Below, piece by piece: positions 26,755 to 34,728 of a DNA stretch of 64,000 nucleotides (positions are counted from its first letter, which is position 1; the number at the start of each line of letters is the position of its first letter). The position numbers were made by a program, and so were the translations under genes. The stretch is from Chloroflexota bacterium (lineage in GTDB: Bacteria > Chloroflexota > UBA11872), in assembly GCA_022821645.1 (NCBI GenBank), contig JAJEDE010000002.1, positions 62,001 to 126,000 of the forward strand, given 5' to 3'. The notes under the pieces are model-generated. The model worked only from the letters and a program-made list of their open reading frames with translations, was not told the origin of the DNA and made no database searches.

Positions 26755-27597
26755 GTGCAGATCCGCAGCCGCATTGACTCTCGCATGGGTCAGACAGCTC
26801 TTGCACTCTCGACGGCTGCGGCTATTGCTTGGCTGGTCATTCTTGGCGTTCAACCCGTGCATGTTCCGCTTAGGGATTTCTCCAAAGGCCATATTCCAGC
26901 CTTTACCCAAGCTCTGAGTGGCGTCAAGGGTCAAACATTGATCGTTCCGTCCGATAGACTATCTCGCGTTGACATCTGGATGCGTACCCGGATCCAGCCA
27001 GACGAGCATATTCAGGTTACATTCGACCTGATAGATATCGTAGATCAAAAGGACGTGTTGGCTTCGGGAATAGTTGTCTTCAATCGTTCGGGAGACCTAT
27101 GGCAGGTACGTGTGGTCTTCGATCCAGAACTTGTTTCCAAAGGTAATCGGATCTACTTGCGAATGTCGTCAGTCCTTAGTTCGCCAGAAGCGAGTCTCCA
27201 CTACGCATTCGTCCGTGGAGACTTGTACGTGCCCGGACAATTGCGCGATGCCGATCGTGTGGACTTCCCGGATCAGGACTTACGCTTTAGACTTTACCTT
27301 GAGCCTATGCTCCCGAAGCCGTTCGCTTGGCTGGAGACTGTACTGGGGCCAACCGCAACAGCAGCTGTCAAGGCTAAAGGTCCTCCCACGTGGATTGTCA
27401 CTTCGATAACGGTTGTTATCGGTGCACTGATTGCTGCATCCACAGTACTTGGCACTGTTTTCGCATCCCGCTTCTTTCAAGCCAGATTACAGCTCCTAGG
27501 CACAGCTGCACTGCTCTTTATCGAGCTAGCAGTCGTCATGACGATTCTCGCAGGCGCAGAAGCTCCTATAGCGAAGCTCTGGGTACAGCTCACCTAG
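26755..27597 (+). CDS. membrane-anchored protein of unknown function
   Basis: The 280-residue product is not recognised. It has an N-terminal membrane segment (about residues 14-33), a predicted extracytoplasmic part of about 180 residues rich in beta-type sequence (QTLIVPSDRLSRVDIWMRTR, IQVTFDLIDIVDQKDVLASG, IYLRMSSVLSSPEASLHYAF), and two C-terminal membrane segments (about 215-240 and 250-272). The beta part is reminiscent of carbohydrate-binding or jelly-roll modules found beside membrane glycosyltransferases. It starts with GTG at 26755, four bases after the GT-C-like gene, with AGGT as a weak ribosome site; an ATG at 26785 is an alternative. The A+T-rich composition matches its partner. 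It may assist that protein in glycan assembly, by inference only. Confidence 0.6.
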   Translation: MQIRSRIDSRMGQTALALSTAAAIAWLVILGVQPVHVPLRDFSKGHIPAFTQALSGVKGQTLIVPSDRLSRVDIWMRTRIQPDEHIQVTFDLIDIVDQKDVLASGIVVFNRSGDLWQVRVVFDPELVSKGNRIYLRMSSVLSSPEASLHYAFVRGDLYVPGQLRDADRVDFPDQDLRFRLYLEPMLPKPFAWLETVLGPTATAAVKAKGPPTWIVTSITVVIGALIAASTVLGTVFASRFFQARLQLLGTAALLFIELAVVMTILAGAEAPIAKLWVQLT

Positions 27598-27609
27598 CAT
27601 CGTGCGTAC

Positions 27610-28479
27610 CTAAGCGTCACGACGTACACGCATCGCTTCTGCCAACAGGCCCACACTGAATACCTGCACTCCAATTAGGAATGTCACCCCTGCCAGAATA
27701 CCCATCGCTCCAATCCCCAGTATCCCCCAAACCAGGACTGCTGCCAGTGCCAGTATCCACATGCCAGCCGTGAGAACAGCGAACAGCTTGACGGGATTAT
27801 GTCGAACCATAGCTTGAATGAGTACTTGGGCAATACGAAACGTGTCTCGAACGAGGCGAACCTTGGACGAACCAATCCGTCTGGCATAGTCGACAGGCAC
27901 GAACGCTACCGCTCGAGCGTCGCTGATCATGGCCAACGTCAGACCGGTTGTAAAACTGAATCCTGGGCTTAGAATGCCGAAATATCCGACGCAAGCGGAT
28001 TTATGGAATATGCGGTATCCAGAGTTTACGTCGGGGATCCGCCGGCCGACGACAAAACTCGAAAACACTCGTAGCCCCGTCCGTGCTAGCGCACGGAGGC
28101 CGCGACCTCGAAACTGCCGTCCTGTACGGGCTGCCACGACCATGTCAAAGTGCTCGGCAAGGCTGGTTAGATCTTCAACAGCCGAGGGTGGATATGTTCC
28201 GTCTGCATCACAAATCAAGACGTAGGGGTATCGAGCGGCGACGATCCCGCGCCGGAGTGCAATTCCATATCCAAGATTCTGCGGCGAACTTACGATGGTC
28301 GCGCCCGCATCGGCCGCAACGTCAGCCGTACGGTCGTCAGATCCGTCGTCTACGACCAGAACCTCGAAAGGCAGGCCGATTGTCTCCAGCGCTTTGCGAA
28401 GTCCAAGCACAACATTGCCAACGGCTCGTTCTTCGTTGTAAGCCGGCAACACAACCGATACACCTTCAATCACGGCCAT
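27610..28479 (-). CDS. GT2 glycosyltransferase, dolichyl/polyprenyl-phosphate sugar synthase-like
   Basis: A 289-residue family 2 glycosyltransferase with two C-terminal membrane segments. The GT-A domain shows VSVVLPAYNEE, VLVVDDGSDDRT and the metal-binding CDADG (Asp91, Asp93), followed by DVNSGYRIF. This matches DPM/ArnC-like enzymes that charge polyprenyl phosphate with a sugar on the inner membrane face, the donors that GT-C enzymes use. It fits well with the GT-C-like proteins nearby. The ATG at 28479 has GAGG just upstream; a GTG at 28488 is the alternative. It is the last gene of the minus-strand operon with the methyltransferase and the asparagine-synthetase-like gene, and its stop lies 12 bases from the convergent unknown gene. 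Confidence 0.9.
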   Translation of the reverse strand: MAVIEGVSVVLPAYNEERAVGNVVLGLRKALETIGLPFEVLVVDDGSDDRTADVAADAGATIVSSPQNLGYGIALRRGIVAARYPYVLICDADGTYPPSAVEDLTSLAEHFDMVVAARTGRQFRGRGLRALARTGLRVFSSFVVGRRIPDVNSGYRIFHKSACVGYFGILSPGFSFTTGLTLAMISDARAVAFVPVDYARRIGSSKVRLVRDTFRIAQVLIQAMVRHNPVKLFAVLTAGMWILALAAVLVWGILGIGAMGILAGVTFLIGVQVFSVGLLAEAMRVRRDA

Positions 28480-28503
28480 TCGCCTCACGACGGCCGATGA
28501 GTG

Positions 28504-29271
28504 TCATGTCGCCTGACCTACGACCACCAACGACTGACCGAACGGGGGTCTGAACACAGATTCCAGCCATCGAAGCACTGGCACCGCTATTCTGTCAAAG
28601 ACACGCGCCTGAGCGTTCACCGATCGCGCATTGAGATCGTCGGTACGCAGAATCGACCCGTTCACGTACCACGCGATGGCTCCGAGAGCATTCACATACC
28701 TAGCCCTGCGAATCTCAAATCCTGTCGATTTCAGCAGCGTCGAAAGGTCTGACCGCGAGTATCGACGGAAATGCCCGGCCGCTTCATCAAGCGATCCATA
28801 AAGCCGGCTATGCGCAGGGACGATCAGCAAGAGATGGCCATGAGTTGGCCTAAGGATTTCGCACATGTTGGCGATGGCACTCCGCTCAGCTTCGATGTGT
28901 TCGAGAACATTCGAACACAGAATCGTATCGAATTCTCGTGTTGCCAGTTCTGCCGCGGTCGCCGGATCTGCAATGTCGGCGATCACGGTATCAATCTCAC
29001 GAGCTTCGAGCCGGCGTGCGGCAAACTCGAGTGCCGTTGACGACTCATCGAGTGCCGTTACTCTCGCGTTCGCGGGGAGTAGCCGCGTCAAGTTCCCGCT
29101 TCCGGCCCCGACTTCTAGCACGTGCTTGCCCACAAAGTCCTCAATTTGACTGAACATCCAGGAGTGATACCTAGACGCGTGCATAAGGGCGTGTGTCATC
29201 GTCTCAAGGCCCGACGGTGCGCATTTTGGTGCATTCGGCAGATTGCCGGGCCGCTCTCCGAAGCTGCTCAT
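28504..29271 (-). CDS. class I SAM-dependent methyltransferase
   Basis: A 255-residue Rossmann-fold methyltransferase. Motif I is HVLEVGAGSGNLTRLL (about residues 50-65), with an acidic residue ending the next strand (VTALDESS) and the post-II segment FDTILCSNVLEHIEAE. The C-terminal part includes HFRRYSRSDLSTLLKSTGFE, common in surface-polysaccharide methyltransferases. The ATG at 29271-29269 overlaps the stop of the upstream asparagine-synthetase-like gene in an ATGA arrangement, implying translational coupling. The substrate is likely a sugar or lipid-linked glycan, judged from its operon partners; the sequence alone does not tell. Confidence 0.9.
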   Translation of the reverse strand: MSSFGERPGNLPNAPKCAPSGLETMTHALMHASRYHSWMFSQIEDFVGKHVLEVGAGSGNLTRLLPANARVTALDESSTALEFAARRLEAREIDTVIADIADPATAAELATREFDTILCSNVLEHIEAERSAIANMCEILRPTHGHLLLIVPAHSRLYGSLDEAAGHFRRYSRSDLSTLLKSTGFEIRRARYVNALGAIAWYVNGSILRTDDLNARSVNAQARVFDRIAVPVLRWLESVFRPPFGQSLVVVGQAT

Positions 29272-31172
29272 GAAGCATCCAGCCAGCGCTCGCGCCACAT
29301 TTGAAACATCAGAATAGTCCAGATGGCCTTAGCATTGTTACGAGTCCGGCGTGCGTGTTGGTCAAGTAGGGTAGCAACTTCCGCAGGATCAAAAGCTCCC
29401 TCTCGTCTCAACCGTGCTTCGTTGAGATACTCATGGACTAGGCTGCGAAGGTCCTCGTTTAGCCACGCCGCGACGGGAATGCTGAAGCCCCGCTTGCGCC
29501 TAGTGATGATACTAGCTGGCAGCAGTCCCTTCACTGCCTTGCGCAAGATGTACTTTCGCGTCAAGCCACGGATCTTTAGGGTCACAGGAACTCGCTCAAG
29601 GTGCGCCAGCATGTCGCGATTGAGAAAAGGAACGCGCGTTTCAAGCGAAGTCGCCATGCTGGCGCGGTCTGTCTTGGCGAGAATGTCGCCTTCCAGGTAG
29701 AGCTTGAAGTCCTGGTAGAGGATTCGGTTCAGCGGATGCGTGGCACCGCTGGCGGCGGCCGTATCGGCCAACGTGGCTTCGAACTTGCCGTCGTCGGTTG
29801 CGCCCCTGACATCCGGATGCAGAACGGCAGCCTTGCTTTCGCCGAATAGAGATCCGGTCCACATCTGGTGCTGGCGCCACGGCGGAGCGTCGGCGCCTTG
29901 GATGAATCGACGCAGCAGGAAGTCGAAGGCCATGTAGCGCGGCGAGGCGGGAAGCCGCTCCGCGGCACGCTCCACGACTGCACGCCGAAAGGGTTCCGGC
30001 AGCATCCTGTACAGGGGCGCCAGTCGATGCGCCTGCAAGGTGGAATACCCAGCGAGCATCTCATCGCCGCCATCTCCGCCAAGAGCGACCTTCACGCGTT
30101 CACGTGCAAACCGACTGACCAAGTACGTGGGAACGATCGAGGGGTCGGCGAATGGTTCGTCGACAATTCCGGTAATCGTCGGCAGCGCTTCAAACAGGTC
30201 GGCTGGCGTAACTCGAAGCTCATGGTGCCGGGTGCCCAAGTGCGCCGCGACCATCCGTGCGTATCTGCTCTCATCGAAGGATCGTTCGGCAAACGACACG
30301 GAGAAGGACTGCACGGGCTCGTCGGCGGCTTGCGTCATGAAGGCCGCCACGGTGCTTGAATCGATGCCGCCGCTCAGCAGCACGCCAACGGGTACGTCGC
30401 TTACCATTTCCCGATTGACGGCCCGTCGCAGCACCTCGCGGAATGCGTGGACGTGGTCGTCCACGCTGCCTGGTAGCGGATCGCTTTCGGATTGCGCGAG
30501 CGACAGATCCCAATACGCTCGCTCGCTCACATGATCCATCGAAGCGGTCAGCACATGCCCCGGCCGAAGTTTCCGCACCCCATGCACAATGCTGGCCGGG
30601 GCCGGAATGTACTCGAGCGACAAGTACTGGCCCAGCGCCTGATAGTCCAACTTGCGAGGAACCAGGCCGCTTTTCAGCAGGGCCTTGAGTTCAGAACCAA
30701 AGACAAGGGCGCCATTGGCGTGGGCATAGTAGAGCGGCTTGATCCCGGCTCGGTCGCGCGCCAGCACCAGTCGTGCCCGGTCCTCGTCCCAGAGCGCAAT
30801 TGCAAACATGCCGTTGAGGTGGTTGACGAAGTCGTCGCCCCACTGCTCGTAGGCATGGACGATCGTCTCGGTATCCGAAAGCGTTCGGAATCGGTGTCCG
30901 AGGCCAGCCAGGGATTCGCGCAACTCCACAAAGTTGTAGATCTCGCCGTTGAACACGACATGAACGGTGTCCGTTTCATTGGACATCGGCTGATCGCCGC
31001 CCTCGAGATCGATAATGCTCAGTCGGCGCATGGTGAGTCGCACCGGGCCGCGAATAAACGAACCGTGCCCATCAGGGCCGCGGTGAATCAGCGATTCACG
31101 CATGGCGCGAAGAGCCGCCCGATCGTCGGGTCTCCGCTCGCCAAGTCGGAGAATCCCAGCTATTCCGCACAT
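29268..31172 (-). CDS. asnB: asparagine synthetase (glutamine-hydrolysing) family amidotransferase
   Basis: A 634-residue class II amidotransferase of the AsnB family. Cys2 is the glutaminase nucleophile (MCGIAGI), followed by HRGPDG and FNGEIYNF. The ATP-pyrophosphatase domain carries LLSGGIDSST at about residues 265-274, and LGGDGGDEMLAGY later. The length of about 630 and the location at the head of a glycosyltransferase/methyltransferase operon match the asparagine-synthase-like enzymes often found in exopolysaccharide loci, where they may amidate a sugar acid or other acceptor. Real asparagine synthesis remains possible. The ATG at 31172 leaves Cys2 exposed after Met removal, as needed for activity. 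The stop overlaps the methyltransferase start (ATGA). Confidence 0.92.
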   Translation of the reverse strand: MCGIAGILRLGERRPDDRAALRAMRESLIHRGPDGHGSFIRGPVRLTMRRLSIIDLEGGDQPMSNETDTVHVVFNGEIYNFVELRESLAGLGHRFRTLSDTETIVHAYEQWGDDFVNHLNGMFAIALWDEDRARLVLARDRAGIKPLYYAHANGALVFGSELKALLKSGLVPRKLDYQALGQYLSLEYIPAPASIVHGVRKLRPGHVLTASMDHVSERAYWDLSLAQSESDPLPGSVDDHVHAFREVLRRAVNREMVSDVPVGVLLSGGIDSSTVAAFMTQAADEPVQSFSVSFAERSFDESRYARMVAAHLGTRHHELRVTPADLFEALPTITGIVDEPFADPSIVPTYLVSRFARERVKVALGGDGGDEMLAGYSTLQAHRLAPLYRMLPEPFRRAVVERAAERLPASPRYMAFDFLLRRFIQGADAPPWRQHQMWTGSLFGESKAAVLHPDVRGATDDGKFEATLADTAAASGATHPLNRILYQDFKLYLEGDILAKTDRASMATSLETRVPFLNRDMLAHLERVPVTLKIRGLTRKYILRKAVKGLLPASIITRRKRGFSIPVAAWLNEDLRSLVHEYLNEARLRREGAFDPAEVATLLDQHARRTRNNAKAIWTILMFQMWRERWLDAS

Positions 31173-31604
31173 GTCAGGTCATTGTCGTTGCGAGCGCGTC
31201 CCCAGGCCGCCAGCGTGAAAGGGAACACTATGTCAAAGAAAGCGCTCAAGGGTCCCACCGCTTGCTGGCCGGGGGCCACGGGCCAGCTCGCAGAGTCATG
31301 ATCCGAGAAAGCCAGCAAGACTCGCGGTCAGATTGCACGCGCCAGGAATGGCCGGCGGAGGGGAGGCGCCGATGCGGTACTGTGATTCTCAGCAGGGACT
31401 CGGCTACCACAGCCTATCTGTGCCGGAATCGTCCGTTGCGTCGGCCAGATACAGTCTCCGCGTGTGGCGTCGCAGCACGTTCGTCCTCCATGAATGGCCC
31501 TGACCCTTGCAGACTGACGGGAGGCCTCGGGTCTCACGAATCGTGACGCCTCCGGTCTCGGAGTTCCACTTCAGCGGCACGCTCGGAGTGCGCGAGACAG
31601 CTTA
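31173..31604. promoter_or_regulatory. divergent intergenic region before the paralogue array
   Basis: These 432 bases lie between the minus-strand glycan operon and the first member of the seven-paralogue family. A 23-codon frame at 31231-31302 (MSKKALKGPT...) has AAAGGG upstream but nothing else in its favour, and I do not call it a gene. Promoters for both directions should be here; I could not identify boxes with confidence. The downstream gene starts with GTG without a clear Shine-Dalgarno sequence. Confidence 0.35.
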
Positions 31605-34601
31605 GTGACCATCGATCCCACAGTCGTGCCCGGCCTTCTCTTGCTGGCGCTTGAGCTTCTGGTTCTGGCAGCCGTCGGCTACATCGTCGCCCGTCTCGCG
31701 CTGCGGCAGTCCGACGACCTGGTGGCGCTGGCGCAGGGCATGCTTATCGGCCCTGCGTTGTGGGGGCTCATCGCAAACTTCGTCCTGCATCTGGCGCCCG
31801 GGCGGGTCGGGGCGCTGGTGTCTTGGATCGCATTGTTGGCTCTCGTTGCTGGCCTGGCATGGCGCTCGTCGCGACCGCTCAGGCCCAAGATGTTGAATGC
31901 GATTGGTCTCGCCACAGTTGCAATCATCACCTTCTGGGCAATGCTGGCCGCCCGACAGTTGCTACATATCACCGACGCGGAAATCCACCTGGGGCCGGCT
32001 GCCTACATTGGTGCGGGCGGCTGGCCGCCAGTCATTTCGTTCAACCCCGGTCAGTCGGTCCTCTATCACTACGGGGCCGATTTGCTGATCGGATTGCTGG
32101 TCCCGCCCGTCGGTCCCGACCTGCCATTCACGACTGAGTTGTTTGGCGCCTACGTATGGACCGGCTTTGCGCTAGCGACAGCGATGCTGCTACGGCGAGT
32201 CGGCGGCTGGATCAGCCTCCCCGTGCTGCTTCCGCTGCTGTTCACTCCTGGCGCCTGGACCCTCGTCGGTTTCATCATCGCTCCACCCGACATCCTGCAA
32301 GTCCCCGTCCCAGTCGGTGTGCCGGCAGCCGGCCTTCGCGCCTCACTGGCCGACATGTACTGGCCCGAAGTTTCGCTCCACTGGCAGACCGTCTACGAAG
32401 CCTCGCCGCCAAACATCTGGAAACCTCCATTCGTTCTGGCCTACGGGCTTGCGTTGATTGTGCTTAGTTGCGCAGCCAGGCGACGCCCATGGTCATCGTC
32501 GGCGGCGACTACGCTGGCCGCTCTGGTCGGATTCACCGGGCTGATAAGCGAAGAGATCGCGCTACTCACGCTGGCGCTGTGGGGCGCACTCGAGGCTGGT
32601 CGGGTTGTTAGCTGGCCCAGCCGCCTGACTCATAGAGCTCGCGAGCTCATCGTCTCCGTCCTACCGTTGGCGGCATCAAGGTTCGCCTGCTCGCAGCCAC
32701 CGGGCGACGGCACCACGCCGCCGCGCGCGCTGGATGGCCACGGGGAGCCGGATGTTCGCTCCGGGCGCTGGAAGACACACTTGCACCCTTTCGCAGGACC
32801 CGCGCTGGCCGCGCTGTTGCTAGCGGTCGGCGGCGGGCCGGTTACGGCGCTGCTGAGCGGGGTTTCAAGCGGAACTTCGCTCGGCTTGATCGACGATCTT
32901 GGCAGTCGACACCCGTTCGGCACGCCCCTGAAGTCGTGGCCGGGCGGCGTTGGACTGCTGGGGATCGGAGTGGTCCCGGTCGCAGCCACCGCCTTGATGC
33001 TGGCCTGGAGCCAGCGGGTCGTTCTGGCTCTGGTAGCCGGCGCCGCCGTGTTTATGGTGGCGGCGATTGCCCTCCAGCACCCAGCAGCCCAGTTTGACGT
33101 AACCAGGATGGACGGACACGCCCGCAACTTTGCCCTGCTGGCCCTGTTGATCGCCCTTAGTTGTCGGCTGTCAATGCTACGTCCAAGCTGGCGGTACGCC
33201 GCTGGCGCACTCATCGTCTTACTCGTCACCTGGCCTACCGTCGCCGGCGCTCTACGCACGTTTGGCCTTGAGGTAAGCCACGGGATCGAACTGGCCAATG
33301 CCCAGCCTGGCCCTCGGGGACGCGATCCCGAATTCGATTCCGACCGCTACTTCTCGGGCATGGGACGCCACACGACCAGACACTCGGTGTCGGAGCCGGT
33401 CGCCCAGTACATTCGCAGGCAGACAGCGGTCAACGCTCGAATCCTCTCGCCTCATCCACACGAATTGTCGGCCTCCACGGGCCGTCCCAACGCGTCGGGA
33501 TTCGCCGGACTCAACCATCTCCGGCCTCGAACAGGTCCCGAGTTTCTAGATTCCATCCGCTACCTTGAGCCGGCGGCCATCCGTCGTGCTGGCTTTGAGT
33601 ACCTTCACGCTCCAGATGCGTGGGTTGCATCGCTTCCCAACCAAGCTCTGCAGTGGCTGCAGGATCCTCGCTTCTTTGAACCGTTGGTTCGTGGCGACGC
33701 CGACTCGCTCTACAGCATCCGGGCGTCGTTCCTTCAGCTCAGTCCCAAGCCAACACCACAGTCGTTCGAGTCCCTTCGCCGGACTGTCCCCGAGTCCGCC
33801 ACCGTAGCGCTCGTCGGCCTGACCGGTATCGACGCGGCACGCGTAGCGTCGGCGTTGGAGCACGCCAAGTTGCTCGGAGACGCTAACCGGCCCGGCCTTC
33901 ACCTCCTGGAGCGAATCCCAACAGAGCCTCTGGGCACGCGTATCCCGGACGCATTAGTCCTTCCAGAGGGTTCAGCCAGCTTCTTTAGAGCCGGTCTTCC
34001 AGACTTTCCGCCAGAATGGAGAAGCCCCAGGGCAATCTGGCAGAGCCATGGACTCTCCGCCTACGCCGCCAGCCCGACGATTGCACCCACGGTGAATCTT
34101 CGTCCCCATCCAGACGATTTTGCAGTCCGTCTGTCCGACGTCCATTCAACGGGTGGCGCGATCACTTTCACCGCCACATTCGCCGATCACGCACCCAAGC
34201 AGTGGACGGGCCAGGATTGGCTGGTCGTGCCTCTGGACAATTCCGTTTGGCAGTTGCCGACCACCGTCGAGACCGATAGGTACACGTTATCGGGCGTTAT
34301 GCAGTGGTACGCCGGGCAAATCACCCCGGGGCGGGGTGTCACCAGTCACGTCTTTCAATTCGATCCCCGCTCAGTCAGCCTTGACTTGGGGAGGTCGACG
34401 GGCGAGTTTTTCGAAATCGAATCTTCCGGCGCTCCGCCTGGTCCGGGAGTCTGGGCCCTGACCGTCCGTCTACGGCATGGCTATCGGCAGGCGGCCACCA
34501 TTCCGATACTAAAGATCGTGGTCGCCGAAAGCGGAGACGTATCGTACAGGCTCTATGAAGACGAACTCCGCGCTAGCGTCGACCCTCGTCTCGAGCACTA
34601 G
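31605..34601 (+). CDS. GT-C-like giant membrane protein, paralogue 1 (longest)
   Basis: 998 residues. About 12 hydrophobic segments fill residues 1-560, and the remainder is predicted to be extracytoplasmic. The loop after the fourth segment has HITDAEIHLGPA (Asp124, His128) and then YHYGADLLIG (Tyr154-Gly157); an acidic residue plus His in this loop is what one expects of GT-C fold transferases. The soluble part carries ILSPHPHELSASTGRPNASG and, near the C terminus, WTGQDWLVVPLD and VWALTVRLRHGYRQAATIP. Unlike its relatives it has about 35-40 extra Pro/Gly/Arg-rich residues before the GPALAALLLAVGG segment (DNA about 32640-32780), which look like inserted sequence. It starts with GTG and no good ribosome site. 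It is the first gene of a three-gene plus-strand run. Function is inferred; a glycan polymerase or ligase is also possible. Confidence 0.8.
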   Translation: MTIDPTVVPGLLLLALELLVLAAVGYIVARLALRQSDDLVALAQGMLIGPALWGLIANFVLHLAPGRVGALVSWIALLALVAGLAWRSSRPLRPKMLNAIGLATVAIITFWAMLAARQLLHITDAEIHLGPAAYIGAGGWPPVISFNPGQSVLYHYGADLLIGLLVPPVGPDLPFTTELFGAYVWTGFALATAMLLRRVGGWISLPVLLPLLFTPGAWTLVGFIIAPPDILQVPVPVGVPAAGLRASLADMYWPEVSLHWQTVYEASPPNIWKPPFVLAYGLALIVLSCAARRRPWSSSAATTLAALVGFTGLISEEIALLTLALWGALEAGRVVSWPSRLTHRARELIVSVLPLAASRFACSQPPGDGTTPPRALDGHGEPDVRSGRWKTHLHPFAGPALAALLLAVGGGPVTALLSGVSSGTSLGLIDDLGSRHPFGTPLKSWPGGVGLLGIGVVPVAATALMLAWSQRVVLALVAGAAVFMVAAIALQHPAAQFDVTRMDGHARNFALLALLIALSCRLSMLRPSWRYAAGALIVLLVTWPTVAGALRTFGLEVSHGIELANAQPGPRGRDPEFDSDRYFSGMGRHTTRHSVSEPVAQYIRRQTAVNARILSPHPHELSASTGRPNASGFAGLNHLRPRTGPEFLDSIRYLEPAAIRRAGFEYLHAPDAWVASLPNQALQWLQDPRFFEPLVRGDADSLYSIRASFLQLSPKPTPQSFESLRRTVPESATVALVGLTGIDAARVASALEHAKLLGDANRPGLHLLERIPTEPLGTRIPDALVLPEGSASFFRAGLPDFPPEWRSPRAIWQSHGLSAYAASPTIAPTVNLRPHPDDFAVRLSDVHSTGGAITFTATFADHAPKQWTGQDWLVVPLDNSVWQLPTTVETDRYTLSGVMQWYAGQITPGRGVTSHVFQFDPRSVSLDLGRSTGEFFEIESSGAPPGPGVWALTVRLRHGYRQAATIPILKIVVAESGDVSYRLYEDELRASVDPRLEH

Positions 34602-34728
34602 CAGCAGACGGGCGGGTGCCAACGACCATTGTTGGAGAACTAACGCACTCAGCGACGCCAGAACTACGACGCGTCGGCGCACCGATCCGATGCGAGCGTC
34701 TGCCCTCAACGGTCGGAGAGACCGCTGA

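Noticed and set aside
31231-31302. Small frame MSKKALKGPT... with AAAGGG upstream
   Set aside because: Only 23 codons, no similarity, and located in a promoter-type gap; not enough to call a gene.
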